DNA from: Synechococcus sp. AG-670-A05
Lineage (GTDB): Bacteria > Cyanobacteriota > Cyanobacteriia > PCC-6307 > Cyanobiaceae
Direction: 5' to 3'
NCBI GenBank assembly: GCA_003211535.1
Contig: QCSJ01000004.1
Coordinates: forward strand, 1-57,783
DNA: 57,783 nucleotides
The notes under the pieces were generated by a model. It did not search any database and was not told the DNA's origin. It saw only the letters and a list, made by a program, of their open reading frames with translations. The translations under genes were made by a program, and so were the position numbers. Shown here in pieces: positions 17,643 to 26,991 of this stretch. Positions within the stretch are counted from its first letter, which is position 1. Each line of letters starts with the position of its first letter.

Positions 17643-18140
17643 CTATGCAGCCTGAGCGGCGTGGTCCTGCGCCAGGTCCGGAAGAACCGAAAAGGTGCGA
17701 TGGAACTTCTCCGAAAGCGTGATCCAGTACGAGCGTCCTTCGCTCTGACGACGCCGCTCGATGAAGTCCTGGGCCAGCAGCTCCTTGATGTGGTCGTAGG
17801 CACCAGAACCACGCAGATCCACAAGATCGGATTGAAGGATTCGCTTCTTCAGGGCGATCGTCGCCAGGGTTCGCAGCGTGGCGGTGGAGAGATTCACCGG
17901 CAGCATGTCTTGAACCAGGTCCGCGAGTGCGGGTCGCAGCTGTAGTCCGAACTGACCGTTCTGTTCGACGATCTCCAGCGCGGTATCCCGCTGGGCATAG
18001 CCGGCTGACAGGGCCAGAAGGGCCTGTTGCACCGCCTGAGGCTCAGTTCGGGCAAGTTCACACAATTCATTCAGACCGATTGGACGTCCCTTCAAATACA
18101 GGATGGCCTCGATCTGAGCGGCAAGAGACGGTATGGACAT
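17643..18140 (-). CDS. scpB: Segregation and condensation protein B
   Basis: ScpB is a winged-helix kleisin partner of the SMC-ScpA complex that compacts and segregates chromosomes. The protein starts LAAQIEAILYLKGRPIGLNEL and has LRTLATIALKKRILQSDLVDLRGSGAYDHIKELLAQDFIERR, typical of the two winged-helix domains. About 165 residues is at the short end but complete. scpA is not adjacent. It lies between yggT and ilvA on the same strand. Confidence 0.9.
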   Translation of the reverse strand: MSIPSLAAQIEAILYLKGRPIGLNELCELARTEPQAVQQALLALSAGYAQRDTALEIVEQNGQFGLQLRPALADLVQDMLPVNLSTATLRTLATIALKKRILQSDLVDLRGSGAYDHIKELLAQDFIERRRQSEGRSYWITLSEKFHRTFSVLPDLAQDHAAQAA

Positions 18141-18179
18141 CGCGAACCGTCACAATGATCCAAGATATCGCCGTCGACG

Positions 18180-19709
18180 TCAGAGGAACAGGGTGTAGGC
18201 CGGATTCTCGGTTTCATTCCAGTAGGGGTAGCCAAGATTCACGAGGAATGCGTTCCACTGGGGCTGTTCTTCAACCGGGATCAGCACGCCCACCACGATC
18301 CGGCCCACGTCTGCCCCATGGTTTCGGTAATGGAAAATGCTGATGCTCCAGCCGGGGTTGAGGGCACTCACGAAACGCATCAGCGCACCCGGCCGTTCTG
18401 GGAACTCAAAGCGGTAGAGCAGTTCCAGGCACTCTCCAGCACTACTTGTTCTGGAGGAGGACGGAAGACGGCCCCCCACCATGTGACGCAGGTGAACCTT
18501 GGAAAGTTCGTTGTCGCTCAGATCGAGACAGCTGAATCCCTGCTTGTCGAGACCATCCACAAGCTGATGGCGATCCCGCTCCCCGTCCACCTGCACGCCG
18601 ATAAATATGTGTGCTGACGGGCCCTCGCTCATCCGATAGCTGAATTCGGTGAGACTTCGATTGCGCAGGTGATCACAGAGCAATCTGAGACTTCCCGGTT
18701 GCTCCGGGATCTCAACCGCCAGCATCGCTTCACGGTCCTCCCCCAGCTCAGAGCGTTCAGCTATGAACCTCAGTCGGTCGAAATTCATGTTGGCGCCACA
18801 GGCCACCGCCACCAGCCGACGGTTGCTTGAAAAGCGATCGGCCACGTCCTGCTTCAACCCAGCGACGGCCAGGGCACCAGCCGGTTCCAGGATCGAACGC
18901 GTGTCTTCAAACACATCTTTGATGGCGGCACAGATCGCATCGGTGTCGACTCGCACCATCCGATCGACGAATTTCCGGGCCAGTTCAAAGGTGTGTTCGC
19001 CTACTTTTCTCACAGCTACACCGTCAGCAAATAAACCCACCTGGGTGAGTTCAACCCGTTCTCCCTTTTCGATGGACTGGGTCATGGCGTCCGCATCCAG
19101 CGGTTCAACGCCGATGATCTCCGTGCTGGGCCACAGCTGTTTGACATAAGCCGAAATCCCGGCGATCAGTCCGCCGCCGCCGACAGCCACGTAGATGGCA
19201 TCCGGTGGTTCAGGGCTCTGGCGCATGATCTCCAGGCCGATGGTCCCCTGGCCGGCGATCACCTCCGGGTCGTCAAAGGGATGGATGTAGGTGAGACCGT
19301 CTTCAGCACAGCGCTTTCGCGCTTCTGCCGAACATTCGTCATAGGTCTCCCCATGGAGAACCACCTCCCCTCCAAGAGCGCGGACCGCCCGCACCTTCAC
19401 CTCGGGTGTGGTGGCCGGCATCACGATTACTGCTCGGCAACCGAGCTTTCCTGCACTGAGGGCCACCCCCTGAGCATGGTTTCCAGCGCTGGAAGTGATC
19501 ACACCACGGCTCAGTTCCTCCCTGGTGAGCTGGGCCATGCGGTTGTATGCACCTCGCAACTTAAACGAGAACACCGGCTGAAGGTCCTCGCGTTTCAGCA
19601 TCACCTCGTTGCAGAGTCTGCGACTGAGGTTGGGGGCTGGCTCGAGGGGGGTTTCACGAGCAACGTCATAGACGCGAGCCCGCAGGATCCGCTGGAGATA
19701 GTCGGTCAT
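18180..19709 (-). CDS. ilvA: Threonine ammonia-lyase (biosynthetic)
   Basis: IlvA deaminates threonine to 2-oxobutyrate, the first step of isoleucine synthesis. The PLP lysine is in FSFKLRGAYNRMA, the phosphate-binding loop is GGGGLIAGI, and the C-terminal third holds two ACT-like regulatory repeats (beginning MLAVEIPEQPGSLRLLCDHL and LYRFEFPERPGALMRFVSAL). At 509 residues it is the long, feedback-controlled form, so isoleucine and valine should bind the tail. It is divergent from dxs with an 80-base gap. Confidence 0.96.
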   Translation of the reverse strand: MTDYLQRILRARVYDVARETPLEPAPNLSRRLCNEVMLKREDLQPVFSFKLRGAYNRMAQLTREELSRGVITSSAGNHAQGVALSAGKLGCRAVIVMPATTPEVKVRAVRALGGEVVLHGETYDECSAEARKRCAEDGLTYIHPFDDPEVIAGQGTIGLEIMRQSPEPPDAIYVAVGGGGLIAGISAYVKQLWPSTEIIGVEPLDADAMTQSIEKGERVELTQVGLFADGVAVRKVGEHTFELARKFVDRMVRVDTDAICAAIKDVFEDTRSILEPAGALAVAGLKQDVADRFSSNRRLVAVACGANMNFDRLRFIAERSELGEDREAMLAVEIPEQPGSLRLLCDHLRNRSLTEFSYRMSEGPSAHIFIGVQVDGERDRHQLVDGLDKQGFSCLDLSDNELSKVHLRHMVGGRLPSSSRTSSAGECLELLYRFEFPERPGALMRFVSALNPGWSISIFHYRNHGADVGRIVVGVLIPVEEQPQWNAFLVNLGYPYWNETENPAYTLFL

Positions 19710-19789
19710 CCCTCCATTCTCCCCATGTTCAGGGCTAACGGACTCAAGGAACGGACGCCGTAGATTGCATTGATTGGAGTTGATGGTGC

Positions 19790-21721
19790 ATGCATCTCGG
19801 AGATCTGACTCATCCGAATGAGCTGCACGGTCTCAGGCTGTCCGAGCTTGAAGATGTCGCCCGCCAGATTCGAGATCGTCACCTCCAGGTGGTGTCGACC
19901 AGCGGTGGCCATCTCGGCCCTGGCCTCGGTGTTGTTGAGCTCACCCTGGCCCTTTACCAGACCCTTGATCTGGATCGGGACAGGGTCATCTGGGACGTCG
20001 GGCATCAGGCTTACCCCCACAAGTTGATCACAGGTCGTTTCAACGACTTCCACTCCCTGCGCCAGCAAAACGGCGTTGCGGGATACCTCAAACGCTCTGA
20101 AAGCCGCTTCGATCATTTCGGTGCTGGCCATGCCAGCACGTCAATTTCAGCAGCACTGGGCATGGCGATGGCCCGGGACAACCGAGGAGAAGACTTCAAG
20201 TGTGTTGCCGTGATCGGTGATGGCGCGCTTACCGGTGGCATGGCCCTGGAGGCGATTAACCACGCAGGACATCTGCCTGAGACCCCCTTGCTGGTAGTTC
20301 TCAACGACAACGACATGTCGATCTCCCCGCCGGTTGGTGCCTTGTCCAACGTTCTGAACCGCGCCAGGCTCAGTCCGCCGATGCAATTCATCTCCGGCAG
20401 TGTCGAGGAAAGCGTTCGACATCTGCCCTTCATGGGCGGTGAGCTTCCTGCCGAGTTGAACCGCCTCAAGGGCAGCATGCGTCGTCTGGCGGTGCCGAAA
20501 GTGGGAGCTGTGTTTGAGGAGCTGGGCTTCACGTACATGGGCCCGATCGATGGCCATGACATCGGCGAAATGATGCGGACCTTCCAGGCCGCTCATCGGG
20601 ACGGCGGTCCAGTGCTGGTGCATCTAGTCACCAAAAAAGGCAAGGGTTACCCCTACGCCGAAGCTGATCAGGTCGGTTACCACGCTCAGTCAGCCTTTGA
20701 TCTGAGCACCGGGAAGGCCATTCCCTCGACAAAGCCGAAACCAGCCAGTTACAGCAAGGTGTTCGGCCAGACCCTTGTCAAGCTCTGCGAACAGAACAGC
20801 CGTGTGGTGGGGATCACCGCGGCCATGGCCACCGGAACAGGCCTGGATCTTCTGCAGAAAGCTGTTCCGAACCAATATGTGGACGTCGGGATCGCCGAGC
20901 AGCACGCGGTCACCCTTGCTGCAGGCATGGCTTGTGAGGGTATGCGCCCCGTGGTGGCGATCTACAGCACCTTCCTGCAGCGGGCCTTCGACCAGCTGAT
21001 CCACGACGTCGGCATTCAGAACCTGCCGGTGACCTTTGTTTTGGACCGGGCCGGCATTGTTGGTGCCGATGGCCCGACGCATCAAGGCCAATACGACATC
21101 AGCTACATGCGAGCAATCCCCAATTTCACGGTGATGGCTCCCAAGGATGAGGCTGAATTACAGCGGATGATGGTGACCTGTTTGAACCACGACGGACCCA
21201 CCGCCCTGCGCATCCCCCGCGGGTCCGGGGTTGGCATGCCGTTGATGGAAGAAGGCTGGGAATCGCTCCCCATCGGACGCGGCGAGCTGCTTCGCGAGGG
21301 AGACGATCTGCTGATCGTGGCCTACGGGTCCATGGTGTATCCCGCTCTGGACACCGCCACACTGCTGGAGGAAGCCGGTCTTTCCTCCACGATCATCAAT
21401 GCGCGCTTCCTTCGCCCTCTGGATCAAGCCCTGATCCACCCGCTGGCGCGACGCATTCAGCGGGTGGTGACCATGGAAGAGGGTGCTCTCGCTGGCGGAC
21501 TCGGCTCCGCTGTTCTCGAGTCACTCTCCGATCAGGACATCAGTGTGCCGCTGCTGCGCATTGGTATCCCGGACAAAATGGTCGACCATGCCACTCCGCA
21601 GCAGAGCAAGGAATCTCTTGGGCTGACCCCAGTTCAGATGGCGGAACGTATTCGTCGACGTTTTGAGCTGGGTGGACGTGACTTTGCCGGTGCATCGTCG
21701 GTACCGATCATCCAGTCCTGA
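19790..21721 (+). CDS. dxs: 1-deoxy-D-xylulose-5-phosphate synthase
   Basis: DXS condenses pyruvate and glyceraldehyde-3-phosphate, the entry step of the MEP pathway for carotenoids, phytol and other isoprenoids. The thiamine-diphosphate motif is [18 protein letters not shown] through [15 protein letters not shown]. The transketolase-like middle has [16 protein letters not shown] with the catalytic Glu, and [15 protein letters not shown]. The 643-residue length is normal. A geranylgeranyl-reductase-like gene follows 18 bases later, consistent with a small isoprenoid unit. Confidence 0.97.
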   Translation: MHLGDLTHPNELHGLRLSELEDVARQIRDRHLQVVSTSGGHLGPGLGVVELTLALYQTLDLDRDRVIWDVGHQAYPHKLITGRFNDFHSLRQQNGVAGYLKRSESRFDHFGAGHASTSISAALGMAMARDNRGEDFKCVAVIGDGALTGGMALEAINHAGHLPETPLLVVLNDNDMSISPPVGALSNVLNRARLSPPMQFISGSVEESVRHLPFMGGELPAELNRLKGSMRRLAVPKVGAVFEELGFTYMGPIDGHDIGEMMRTFQAAHRDGGPVLVHLVTKKGKGYPYAEADQVGYHAQSAFDLSTGKAIPSTKPKPASYSKVFGQTLVKLCEQNSRVVGITAAMATGTGLDLLQKAVPNQYVDVGIAEQHAVTLAAGMACEGMRPVVAIYSTFLQRAFDQLIHDVGIQNLPVTFVLDRAGIVGADGPTHQGQYDISYMRAIPNFTVMAPKDEAELQRMMVTCLNHDGPTALRIPRGSGVGMPLMEEGWESLPIGRGELLREGDDLLIVAYGSMVYPALDTATLLEEAGLSSTIINARFLRPLDQALIHPLARRIQRVVTMEEGALAGGLGSAVLESLSDQDISVPLLRIGIPDKMVDHATPQQSKESLGLTPVQMAERIRRRFELGGRDFAGASSVPIIQS

Positions 21722-21739
21722 ACGCAGAGCTGTTCAGCG

Positions 21740-22903
21740 GTGCGCGTTCTGATTGCCGGGGCGGGACCGGCAGGCAGCAGCCTGGCTGTCCAACTCGCTG
21801 AGGGAGGCTGGACCGTGGCGTTGGTGGATGCCCTCTCCTCACCCGAGCGGAATGCCTTTTCCAGCGCAGCGCTTCCCCTCGCTGATGCTGACCGTCTGGG
21901 AATTCCAGCTTCGTGTTGTTCCGCCAATTGGTGGGGGTGGCAGCTGTTGGATCCCGACGGTCTCGAACACCAGTGGTGGGCTGTCGAGCAACAGGGGGTG
22001 GTGCTGGATTTCGCGTTGTTCAGAACCCACCTCTGGGATCGTGCCAGGCGGTGCGGGGTGGAGCTGCTGAATGGATGCCGGGTGAATCTTGATCGGCTGA
22101 ACGCACACTCGGCCGATGTGATCTTGTCCTCAGCTGGCAATAAGCAGCATCGAACGGTCGACCTTGTGGTGGATGCCACGGGACCAGGGAGGCATCTGCA
22201 ACGGCAGGCTGGCGTCGCCCTTGAGTCCCAGGACGACCCCTTGCTCAGCGGAGACGGGGTGGAATGGCTGCTCCAGGGAGACCCTCGCAGTACCGCGCGT
22301 TGGCGCGATCGGCTCAGTTTCATGTTGGGGCGTGACTGGATGGCTCACGGTTACGGCTGGGTTTTTCCGATGGCACATGACCAACTGAAGGTTGGGGTTT
22401 GCCGGTTGGCCCCTCCCCATGCTCACAACGCTCCTTTGAGACGTTCACTGCGACGGTTGCTGCAACGATGCGGCCTTGATCAGCTGCCGGTGCTGGATCG
22501 TCATGGTGGCCGTGTTGCAAGCACGATCAAACGGCGTCAACCCCTTGGTAGTGCCTCGCTCTGGGCGGTTGGAGACGCAGCAAGCACGGCCAATCTGCTG
22601 GGCGGTGAAGGCATCCGCCATGCCATGGATAGTGCATCAGTTCTGAGCCAATGCCTGCTTACGGGGGGATCCCACCGGGACTATCAAATTGCTCTTATAC
22701 AACGACTCGGCTGGCGCTGGACCGTATCCAATCGCCTGGCGCGGCGCACCTGGTGGGGCCTTAACACAGCCGATGCGGATCGGAGAATGTCTCTACTAAT
22801 TAATGGACTCTCTGGACAGGCCTCGGCTGAGGACCTGTCCAGTTTGTTGTTTGCGTATCGATTTGAGCGTTACGGCTGGCGTCTTCTGCCTTACTTAGTC
22901 TGA
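21740..22903 (+). CDS. FAD-dependent oxidoreductase, geranylgeranyl-reductase family
   Basis: The 387-residue protein starts at GTG 21740 with a dinucleotide fold (VLIAGAGPAGSSLAVQLAE). It has a WVFPMAHDQLKVGVCR segment and a second FAD motif, WAVGDAASTANLLGGEGIRHAMDSA, which is characteristic of geranylgeranyl reductase and related hydroxylases. It is not canonical ChlP, which is longer and conserved elsewhere. It directly follows dxs, so an isoprenoid substrate is plausible but inferred. A lycopene-cyclase-like role cannot be excluded. Confidence 0.8.
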   Translation: MRVLIAGAGPAGSSLAVQLAEGGWTVALVDALSSPERNAFSSAALPLADADRLGIPASCCSANWWGWQLLDPDGLEHQWWAVEQQGVVLDFALFRTHLWDRARRCGVELLNGCRVNLDRLNAHSADVILSSAGNKQHRTVDLVVDATGPGRHLQRQAGVALESQDDPLLSGDGVEWLLQGDPRSTARWRDRLSFMLGRDWMAHGYGWVFPMAHDQLKVGVCRLAPPHAHNAPLRRSLRRLLQRCGLDQLPVLDRHGGRVASTIKRRQPLGSASLWAVGDAASTANLLGGEGIRHAMDSASVLSQCLLTGGSHRDYQIALIQRLGWRWTVSNRLARRTWWGLNTADADRRMSLLINGLSGQASAEDLSSLLFAYRFERYGWRLLPYLV

Positions 22904-22916
22904 ATGCGGCAGCTAT

Positions 22917-23174
22917 TCAGAGAACACCGCGGGCTGCCAGACCCTGGATGGCACCGATGCCGATAATGTGGCCGAGGCTGGTTGTTCCCAGCAGTGCTGC
23001 ATGACCCATGCCACCGAAGAAGGCTGCGTTCGGCAGCGCGGCACCTTCGTTGGGGTGCTTTATGGTGGCCTTGCCCACGGCAATGGCGATCACATTGCAG
23101 ACAATCATCACCAGGGCAACCTTCGGAGACCAGGTCACGGTTGCAGGGGCGATGGCGAAGAGAGGGGTCAGCAT
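22917..23174 (-). CDS. psaK: Photosystem I subunit PsaK
   Basis: PsaK is a small two-helix subunit at the edge of photosystem I. The 85-residue protein has helix one in WSPKVALVMIVCNVIAIAVG, a basic loop, and helix two in LLGTTSLGHIIGIGAIQGLA, with GMGHAALLGTTSLGHIIG typical of PsaK. It converges with the dxs-linked flavoprotein gene. Cyanobacteria may have two psaK genes; this appears to be the housekeeping type, though that is uncertain. Confidence 0.92.
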   Translation of the reverse strand: MLTPLFAIAPATVTWSPKVALVMIVCNVIAIAVGKATIKHPNEGAALPNAAFFGGMGHAALLGTTSLGHIIGIGAIQGLAARGVL

Positions 23175-23231
23175 TCAAGCCAGTGAGCGACGATCCATCT
23201 TCCGCGCTCAGCAGTCTTCTGTCTGCACCTC

Positions 23232-23528
23232 TTAAGAGTTGTTCATCCTGCTGGTGTCGGAACGAAGCAAGCCGATCACCAGAACGGCATTGGCCAGGGT
23301 GAGAAAGGCTTCCGCTCCGCCATGCAGGACATCCACCGCCACCAGCTCCGCATTACAGCAGCGCAGCGCCAGCACGGCGGCGCCGATAGTCATCAGCACG
23401 AACAACAACGTCAGCCGGAACCCCCAGAGTGCGAGTTCCGGCAGGGCCTCACTTCGTTTGAGCCAACGGAGAAACAGCAGATAGGGCAGCAGAGACAGGG
23501 CGAACAGAGGTGCGGGATCAAAGTCCAT
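23232..23528 (-). CDS. DUF3593 membrane protein
   Basis: A 98-residue protein with three hydrophobic segments, beginning PLFALSLLPYLLFLRWLKRS and continuing LALWGFRLTLLFVLMTIGAA. I recognise the cyanobacteria/plastid family DUF3593. It lies three bases after the DUF2499 gene on the same strand; the two families are usually paired, and plant homologues are plastid-targeted. The role is unknown; a thylakoid or cytoplasmic membrane location is likely. Confidence 0.75.
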   Translation of the reverse strand: MDFDPAPLFALSLLPYLLFLRWLKRSEALPELALWGFRLTLLFVLMTIGAAVLALRCCNAELVAVDVLHGGAEAFLTLANAVLVIGLLRSDTSRMNNS

Positions 23529-23531
23529 GGC

Positions 23532-23810
23532 TCAGCTCGTTGTCCGACGTTGCAGGAGGATCCACGCCGCCCACGCCAACCCAATGTTGCCGATGAGGGT
23601 GAGGGCCGCCTGTAGGGTCACCAGGGGGCGAAGGACTTCGCTGTTATCGAACAGATGCCAGGTGCACGCAGCCATAGCACTGATCAGAGCTGGCACCATG
23701 GCCATGGCTAACCACGGAAGTCCTCGGCGTTGAATAAGGACGATGGCCAGGCTCCACTCGATCACCGAGGTGACATGGATCCACCAGGTGCCGAGAGAGA
23801 GGGAATGCAT
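23532..23810 (-). CDS. DUF2499 membrane protein
   Basis: The 92-residue protein begins MHSLSLGTWWIHVTSVIEW and has AMVPALISAMAACTWHLFDN, both characteristic of DUF2499, with about three membrane helices. It is upstream of and nearly touching the DUF3593 gene, so the pair is probably one transcript and perhaps one complex. Function unknown. It is divergent from csaB with 59 bases between the starts. Confidence 0.8.
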   Translation of the reverse strand: MHSLSLGTWWIHVTSVIEWSLAIVLIQRRGLPWLAMAMVPALISAMAACTWHLFDNSEVLRPLVTLQAALTLIGNIGLAWAAWILLQRRTTS

Positions 23811-23869
23811 ATGATCACCCTAAACAGAGGGTCGGTCGATAATCTGCCCCACTCAGAGAGGTCAGTCCC

Positions 23870-24934
23870 GTGGCTGCCAGATCCATTCCGGCCTACCTCC
23901 TCTGTGGCTACTACGGTGAGAACAACCTCGGGGATGACGCCCTGCTGACGGTTCTGCTCAGGGAGATTCCGCAGCCCTGTCGCCTGCTCGTCACCGCCCA
24001 CGACTCGGATGCACTCGCTGGACTGGCTCCCAATGCCGAAGTGGTAAACCGTCGGTCCCTGCGTTCGGTTCTGCGATCAATTGGACGGGTTGATGCCGTG
24101 GTGTTCGGTGGCGGCAGCCTGCTCCAGGACAGCACCAGTTTTCGCAGCCTGATCTATTACCTGGTGATCATCGCCATGGCCAGTTTGCGGGGCCGCCCTG
24201 TGCTGCTCTGGGGTCAGGGGCTCGGTCCGCTTCAACGTCCCATCAGCCGTGGAATGGTGCGCCTGCTGCTTCCTGCCTGCCGCAGTGCCAGCTGGCGGGA
24301 TCAGACGTCCATGGACCGAGCCAGGCGCTTGGCTCCTCAGTTGCCTGTGCAGCTCGCACCGGATCCGGTCTGGGGACTGCCCAGCCAGTCCTGGACCGGA
24401 GGTCAATCGATCGTGGTGTGCTGGCGTCCATCCCCCTTGCTGTGCCTTCGAAAGTGGACTGTGTTGCTGAATGCTCTGCAGGCGCTGGCGGAGGATCTAG
24501 ATGCACCGGTCCGTTGGTTAGCGTTTCATCGCCATCAGGATGCAGAGCTGCTTGAATGGCTAGCTGATCAAGGGGTCGTTACTTCTGTGCTGCGTTCACG
24601 CATCACAACAGTCCTTCCTTCGTCGCTGGAAACGGTTTTTGCATCGGTTCGTAAGGCCCGCCTGGTTATCCCGATGCGGCTCCATGCCCTGATCCTGGCC
24701 CGACTCGCCCTCTGTCCGATGGCAGCCTTGAGTTACGACCCCAAGGTGGAAGCCGCCGCAGCCATGGCGGGAGTTCCCTGCACCTCTCTCGATGCGCTGC
24801 CAGATGAACAGGCGCTCCTGAGCCAATGGAGAACTGCCTTGGACAACCCAGCCGACCCCGAGCAGGTGGAGCACATCCGATCCCGAGCAGCCCTCCATGG
24901 CCGCCAACTCAGGCGCTTCCTGCCTCAGCGGTGA
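23870..24934 (+). CDS. csaB: Polysaccharide pyruvyl transferase CsaB
   Basis: CsaB-type enzymes add ketal-linked pyruvate to cell-wall polysaccharide, which can anchor SLH-domain proteins. The start is GTG 23870 with AGAGAGG upstream. The N-terminus YLLCGYYGENNLGDDALL is the family signature, and VFGGGSLLQDSTSFRSLIYY and RLVIPMRLHALILARLA follow. The 354-residue length is complete. Its stop lies next to the 3' end of the sphX-like pseudogene on the other strand. Confidence 0.9.
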   Translation: MAARSIPAYLLCGYYGENNLGDDALLTVLLREIPQPCRLLVTAHDSDALAGLAPNAEVVNRRSLRSVLRSIGRVDAVVFGGGSLLQDSTSFRSLIYYLVIIAMASLRGRPVLLWGQGLGPLQRPISRGMVRLLLPACRSASWRDQTSMDRARRLAPQLPVQLAPDPVWGLPSQSWTGGQSIVVCWRPSPLLCLRKWTVLLNALQALAEDLDAPVRWLAFHRHQDAELLEWLADQGVVTSVLRSRITTVLPSSLETVFASVRKARLVIPMRLHALILARLALCPMAALSYDPKVEAAAAMAGVPCTSLDALPDEQALLSQWRTALDNPADPEQVEHIRSRAALHGRQLRRFLPQR

Positions 24935-25959
24935 TATTCGGGTTTGTGTTGATCAAAACTGCGATCGATGCCCTGCCCGTTGGTGAGATCCACCGGCAGA
25001 TTGCTGGCGAAACTGGTGCCATGGATATGGCGGTATTTCTTTGAATTATTAAGCCGGTAGGTGGCATCCGGCAAAGAGATGTAGTTGCTCTTGGTCGCCA
25101 ATATGCTGATGTTGCGCAGGTAATAGCTGATGAATTGCCTGAAGTGCTTGTTGTTTATTAGGATTGATCATTGACATAAAGAATCAATGGGCGTGACAAA
25201 TATCGCTAGTGCTCGTTGTGTCCACTTTTGATGGAGAGTATCACGGAGTTGTCTTTGGGATTGGCAATCTTTAGGGTTTTCGTTTTGATAATATTTTTTT
25301 TGGAATAGGCATAGCCGAAGTACGTCGGAGTCTGTCGATTATCTGCCACATATTTTACAAGGTCATTATCATCCTCGCTGGCGAGTTAATCCGAGCTTGA
25401 ATTGGTTTTGGAATAATTGATGGTGTTATTGAAGATGTCAAAGGTTCTTTACTCCTAGCCCAGTCCATACAGCTTTATGGCCTCATCTGGACAGTCAAGG
25501 TTGACCTGATTCCAGGGTTTGATCCTCCCTTGAGCGGTTTTGTTCCAGAGTCTGGAGAGTTCATTAAGGTCAGTGATCTCGCCCAGTCATTGCCTGGGTT
25601 TATCACCACGGTGATGATATCGAACGCGATGGGGAGTTCAATGAAGTTGATGACCTCATGTGCACAACGTTTCAGTTCCTTGCTGGAGACGGGTCGCGAA
25701 GCGTTCGCCAGGGGATTGTCGCCACTACAGAATTCGCGTAACCCTGCCGTTGAGCCCGTTTCCTTGATGTCAAAGTCAACAGGCTTTCTCTGAACTGTTG
25801 TTCGATATCCCTGAATGGCTGCTTTGGTGATCGGGAAGACGGCGCCGGTGCCACTAATGCGGATGGTGTCAGCTCCATTGGCGAAGGTGCCGGTTAACCC
25901 AATTACAGCGCTAAATCCTGCAAGCAATGTAGCGAACGGAGCGTGAAACGGGACACCAT
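24925..25959 (-). pseudogene. Decayed phosphate-binding protein gene (SphX/PstS family)
   Basis: Minus-strand reading gives a near full-length phosphate-binding protein spread over several frames. Pieces in order are an N-terminal leader from ATG 25959, TIRISGTGAVFPITKAA, REFCSGDNPLANASRPVSSK, HEVINFIELPIAFDIITVV, then after a shift QGRIKPWNQVN and AIKLYGLG followed by stops, then TPTYFGYAYSKKN and finally FISYYLRNISILATKSNYI. These align in order with SphX-like binding proteins of about 340 residues. Frameshifts near 25935 and 25540, internal stops near 25450 and further lesions downstream make it non-functional. It is AT-richer than its neighbours. Confidence 0.85.
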
Positions 25960-26019
25960 CGAATATGAGAAATGTGCCCCAATTTGCGCGGTGTGCTGTG
26001 GAGTGGGCATAAGGTTTCG

Positions 26020-26991
26020 TTACTCTGCCAGCCGGTGTCCACTGCCGGCATCAAAGCGATGCTCCGCACTGGTCAGCCAGCTCACGTGTAACGGCTCGCT
26101 CAGGGAGAGATCACCGGCACAAAGCATCCTCAGAGCACCACGGGGGCTGTCCAGCAATAACAACTGGCTAGCCCCCTGCCATTCACGACTGATCAGGCGG
26201 CAGGGCATGCCTTCTGGATCGAAGCCAACGTCCTCCGGTCGGATGCCAATGGTGAGCTGTTTATCCACGGGAAGCAGATTGATCTGTGGACGGCCGATGA
26301 AGCTGGCGACAAATTGGCTGGCCGGCGTTTTGTAGAGCTCTTCAGGTGTTCCGATCTGTTCGATACGTCCGTCCTTGAGGACGGCAATCCGGTTGGCTAG
26401 AGCCATCGCCTCCTGTTGGTCGTGAGTGACATACAGCACAGGTTGGGTTCCCTGCAGAATCAGCTGGCGCAGTTCCGGACGAAGGTCATCGCGCAACTGT
26501 GCATCCAGGTTGCTCATCGGTTCATCCAACAGGTACACCCTTGGATCGCGGAGCAGAGCTCTGGCCAGGGCAACCCGTTGACGCTGGCCGCCTGAAAGCT
26601 GCTGGGGACGTCGATCGGCCATCTCCCGCAATCTCACCGTGTCCAATACCGTCTCGATCCGTTGTTGCCGTTGAGCGGGGGAAACACCGCGGATCTTCAA
26701 ACCGAGGTTGAGGTTCTCCCGCACGCTCAGGTGAGGAAACAGTGCATAGCTCTGGAACACCATGGCGATGCGACGGCGTTCCGCGGGGATGCTGTCAAGC
26801 GGCTCACCGTCGAGTTCGATGGATCCCTCGTCCTGTCGATCCAATCCGGCGATCAAGCGCAGTGCCGTGCTTTTGCCACAACCGCTGGTACCCAGTAAGG
26901 CGACACATTCGCCCTCATCAACTTGCATATTGAGGTCCCGCAGAATCCACTGCTCCCCGAAGCGTTTTCCCAGCCCGTTCAGATGCAGCAT
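26020..26991 (-). CDS. ggtA: ABC transporter ATP-binding protein, probable GgtA
   Basis: The MalK/UgpC-type ATPase has Walker A GTSGCGKST, the Q-loop in MVFQSYALFPHLSV, signature LSGGQRQRVALARALL, Walker B VYLLDEPMSNLD and a C-terminal TOBE-like regulatory region (TIGIRPEDVGFDPEG). At 323 residues it is slightly shorter than MalK. It is the last gene of the ggpS operon and shares one base with ggtD, so it most likely powers glucosylglycerol uptake. In Synechocystis ggtA lies apart from ggtBCD, so the clustering differs here. Confidence 0.9.
   Translation of the reverse strand: MLHLNGLGKRFGEQWILRDLNMQVDEGECVALLGTSGCGKSTALRLIAGLDRQDEGSIELDGEPLDSIPAERRRIAMVFQSYALFPHLSVRENLNLGLKIRGVSPAQRQQRIETVLDTVRLREMADRRPQQLSGGQRQRVALARALLRDPRVYLLDEPMSNLDAQLRDDLRPELRQLILQGTQPVLYVTHDQQEAMALANRIAVLKDGRIEQIGTPEELYKTPASQFVASFIGRPQINLLPVDKQLTIGIRPEDVGFDPEGMPCRLISREWQGASQLLLLDSPRGALRMLCAGDLSLSEPLHVSWLTSAEHRFDAGSGHRLAE

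Noticed and set aside
25530-25793. An 87-aa plus-strand ORF within the SphX-like pseudogene
   Set aside because: Antisense to recognisable phosphate-binding protein segments.
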